Shown here piece after piece: positions 13,382 through 14,379 of a DNA stretch of 14,379 bases; position 1 is the first letter of the stretch, and the number at the start of each line of letters is the position of its first letter. The stretch is taken from positions 1 to 14,379 of the forward strand of contig NZ_JBEPAK010000182.1 in assembly GCF_040298565.1 (NCBI RefSeq), written 5' to 3'. The notes below the pieces were generated by a model. That model was not told where the DNA came from and made no database searches. It worked only from the letters and a program-made list of their open reading frames with translations. Source of the DNA: Kitasatospora sp040298565. GTDB taxonomy: Bacteria > Actinomycetota > Actinomycetes > Streptomycetales > Streptomycetaceae. The position numbers and the translations under genes are program-made.

Positions 13382-14323
13382 GTGTCCTCGCACCAGCAGA
13401 ACCAGCCGAACCAGCACCAGCAGCACCAGCCCGCCCACGCCCACGCCCACGCCCACGCCCACGCGCACGCGCACGGCCACGGCCACGCCCCCGCCGCCGA
13501 CCTCGACTGGGACGCCCTCGCCGCCTACCTGGAACAGGAGGCCGACCTGCGCGCCGGAGCCGTCACCGAGGCCGCGCGCTGGCTGGCCGGCCTGGCCGGC
13601 GAGGGCGCCGTCCGCAGGGTCCTCGACGTCGGCAGCGGCCCCGGGGTGATCGCCGGGATGCTCGCCGACGCCTTCCCGGCGGCCGAGGTGGTCGCCGTCG
13701 ACCAGTCGCCCGCCCTGCTGGAACGCGCCCGAACCCGCTCCGGCGGCCGACTGCGCACCCAACAGGCCGACCTGCCCGCCGAGTTCGGCAAGCTCGGCGA
13801 GGCCGACCTGATCTGGTCCGGCAACGCGATCCACCACCTCGGCGACCAGCAGGCCGCGCTCACCGCCCTCGGCGAGCGACTGCGCCCCGGCGGCCTGCTC
13901 GCCGTCGCCGAGAGCGGTCTGCCGCCGCGCTTCCTGCCCCGGGACTTCGGTCTCGGCCGGCCCGGCTTCCAGGCCCGGCTGGACGCGGCCCACGAGGACG
14001 GCTTCAGCGCGATGCGTGCCGAACTGCCCGACGCCACCGAGGAGGTCGAGGACTGGCCGGCCATGCTGCGCCGGGCCGGACTCACCCCCAGCGGCACCCG
14101 CACCTTCCTGGTCGACCACCCGGCGCCGCTCGCCCGCCCCGTCCGCGAGTACCTGCACGCCCAGCTGGACCGCCGCCGTGACCAACTGGCCGAGGTGCTC
14201 ACCGCGGAGGACCGCGCCACCCTGGACGCGCTGCTCGACGAGGACGCGCCCACCGGCATCCTCAACCGTCCGGACGCCTTCTACCTCTCGGCGATGACCG
14301 TCCACACCGCCCGCAGGCCCTGA
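13382..14323 (+). CDS. Class I SAM-dependent methyltransferase with His-rich N-terminus
   Basis: 313 residues. Motif I is VLDVGSGPGVIAGMLADAFP (about 80-99), followed by VVAVDQSP (D107). IWSGNAIHHLGD and LRPGGLLAVAE are the remaining Rossmann-fold methyltransferase landmarks. The substrate is unknown. The first 40 residues are disordered and rich in His and Gln. H19, H21, H23, H25, H27, H29, H31, H33 and H35 alternate with Ala or Gly, preceded by H4, H12 and H15, a pattern that can bind Ni, Zn or Cu. GTG 13382 is the start: GGAGGAG (13371-13377) lies 4 nt before. It is the second gene of an operon with the CPYC flavoenzyme. A role in thiol or metal-linked modification is a guess from this pairing. 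No gene is seen in 14324-14379. Confidence 0.9.
   Translation: MSSHQQNQPNQHQQHQPAHAHAHAHAHAHAHGHGHAPAADLDWDALAAYLEQEADLRAGAVTEAARWLAGLAGEGAVRRVLDVGSGPGVIAGMLADAFPAAEVVAVDQSPALLERARTRSGGRLRTQQADLPAEFGKLGEADLIWSGNAIHHLGDQQAALTALGERLRPGGLLAVAESGLPPRFLPRDFGLGRPGFQARLDAAHEDGFSAMRAELPDATEEVEDWPAMLRRAGLTPSGTRTFLVDHPAPLARPVREYLHAQLDRRRDQLAEVLTAEDRATLDALLDEDAPTGILNRPDAFYLSAMTVHTARRP
13433..13486 (+). repeat. GCCCAC hexanucleotide repeat encoding the alternating Ala-His tract
   Basis: Nine in-frame His codons spaced every 6 nt from 13436 to 13484. The first five units are exact GCCCAC, then GCG- and GGC-containing variants. Slippage at the exact units would change the number of histidines by one per unit without frameshift. 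Confidence 0.85.
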
Positions 14324-14379
14324 CCTGGCCCCGGGCCGCCACCCGAGCCGCCCCGCCGCCGCGCTTCCGAGGCCGCGGC

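Noticed and set aside
1..14379. CRISPR array, toxin-antitoxin pair or biosynthetic cluster core genes
   Set aside because: No regularly spaced repeats with unique spacers, no recognisable toxin-antitoxin pair, and no PKS, NRPS or terpene core enzyme.

Overview
The window is very GC-rich, with strong G/C third-position bias, Shine-Dalgarno starts of the GGAGG type, and gene families typical of actinomycetes (LURP-one/YxjI protein, HxlR regulator, imine-reductase-like enzyme, MerR-type promoter). It most likely comes from a Streptomycetaceae chromosome (Streptomyces or a close relative such as Kitasatospora). No RNA gene and no CRISPR array is visible.

Layout: (1) 1-547 has no gene but holds two strong hairpins. 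(2) 548-1861, plus strand: M18 aspartyl aminopeptidase family zinc peptidase. A bidirectional terminator at 1891-1940 separates it from (3) 1949-3763, minus strand: a thioredoxin-NHL repeat protein. (4) About 3642-6578: a small integrative element of about 2.94 kb. It carries a large serine integrase (5002-6537), a Nudix hydrolase (4251-4721) and an 81-residue protein (3812-4057). (5) 6843 onward is ordinary chromosome: GNAT acetyltransferase (minus), LURP-one protein (plus) overlapping convergently with an HxlR regulator (minus), a divergent imine-reductase-like gene (plus), a second GNAT (plus), aldo/keto reductase (minus), membrane protein (plus), and a two-gene operon of a thioredoxin-reductase-like flavoenzyme and a His-rich SAM methyltransferase (plus).

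The main discovery is how the element sits in its target. It lies inside the 5' end of the thioredoxin-NHL gene. The displaced host 5' end (codons 1-41, start codon and promoter) is still present to the right of the integrase at 6576-6740. The intact gene on the left now uses a second, diverged copy of the same 5' end (3640-3803) that the element must have brought. The two copies differ at 28 of 124 positions by hand count. The changes are mostly synonymous, and the first 26 residues are identical. Both copies carry a GGAAT-N18/19-GTT promoter, matching the sigma-R thiol-stress consensus, 10 nt before the ATG. Integration therefore swaps promoters: the element's copy drives the repaired host gene, and the orphaned host promoter now reads through a 46-codon remnant into the integrase gene. 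The joined outer ends predict an attP centre of GACTTC-CA-GAAGTC, with crossover in the Trp codon just before the CCINC redox motif.

Other observations: a palindromic operator candidate between the HxlR gene and its divergent oxidoreductase, a textbook 19-bp-spacer MerR-type promoter before the aldo/keto reductase, and a nine-fold alternating His tract at the N-terminus of the methyltransferase.
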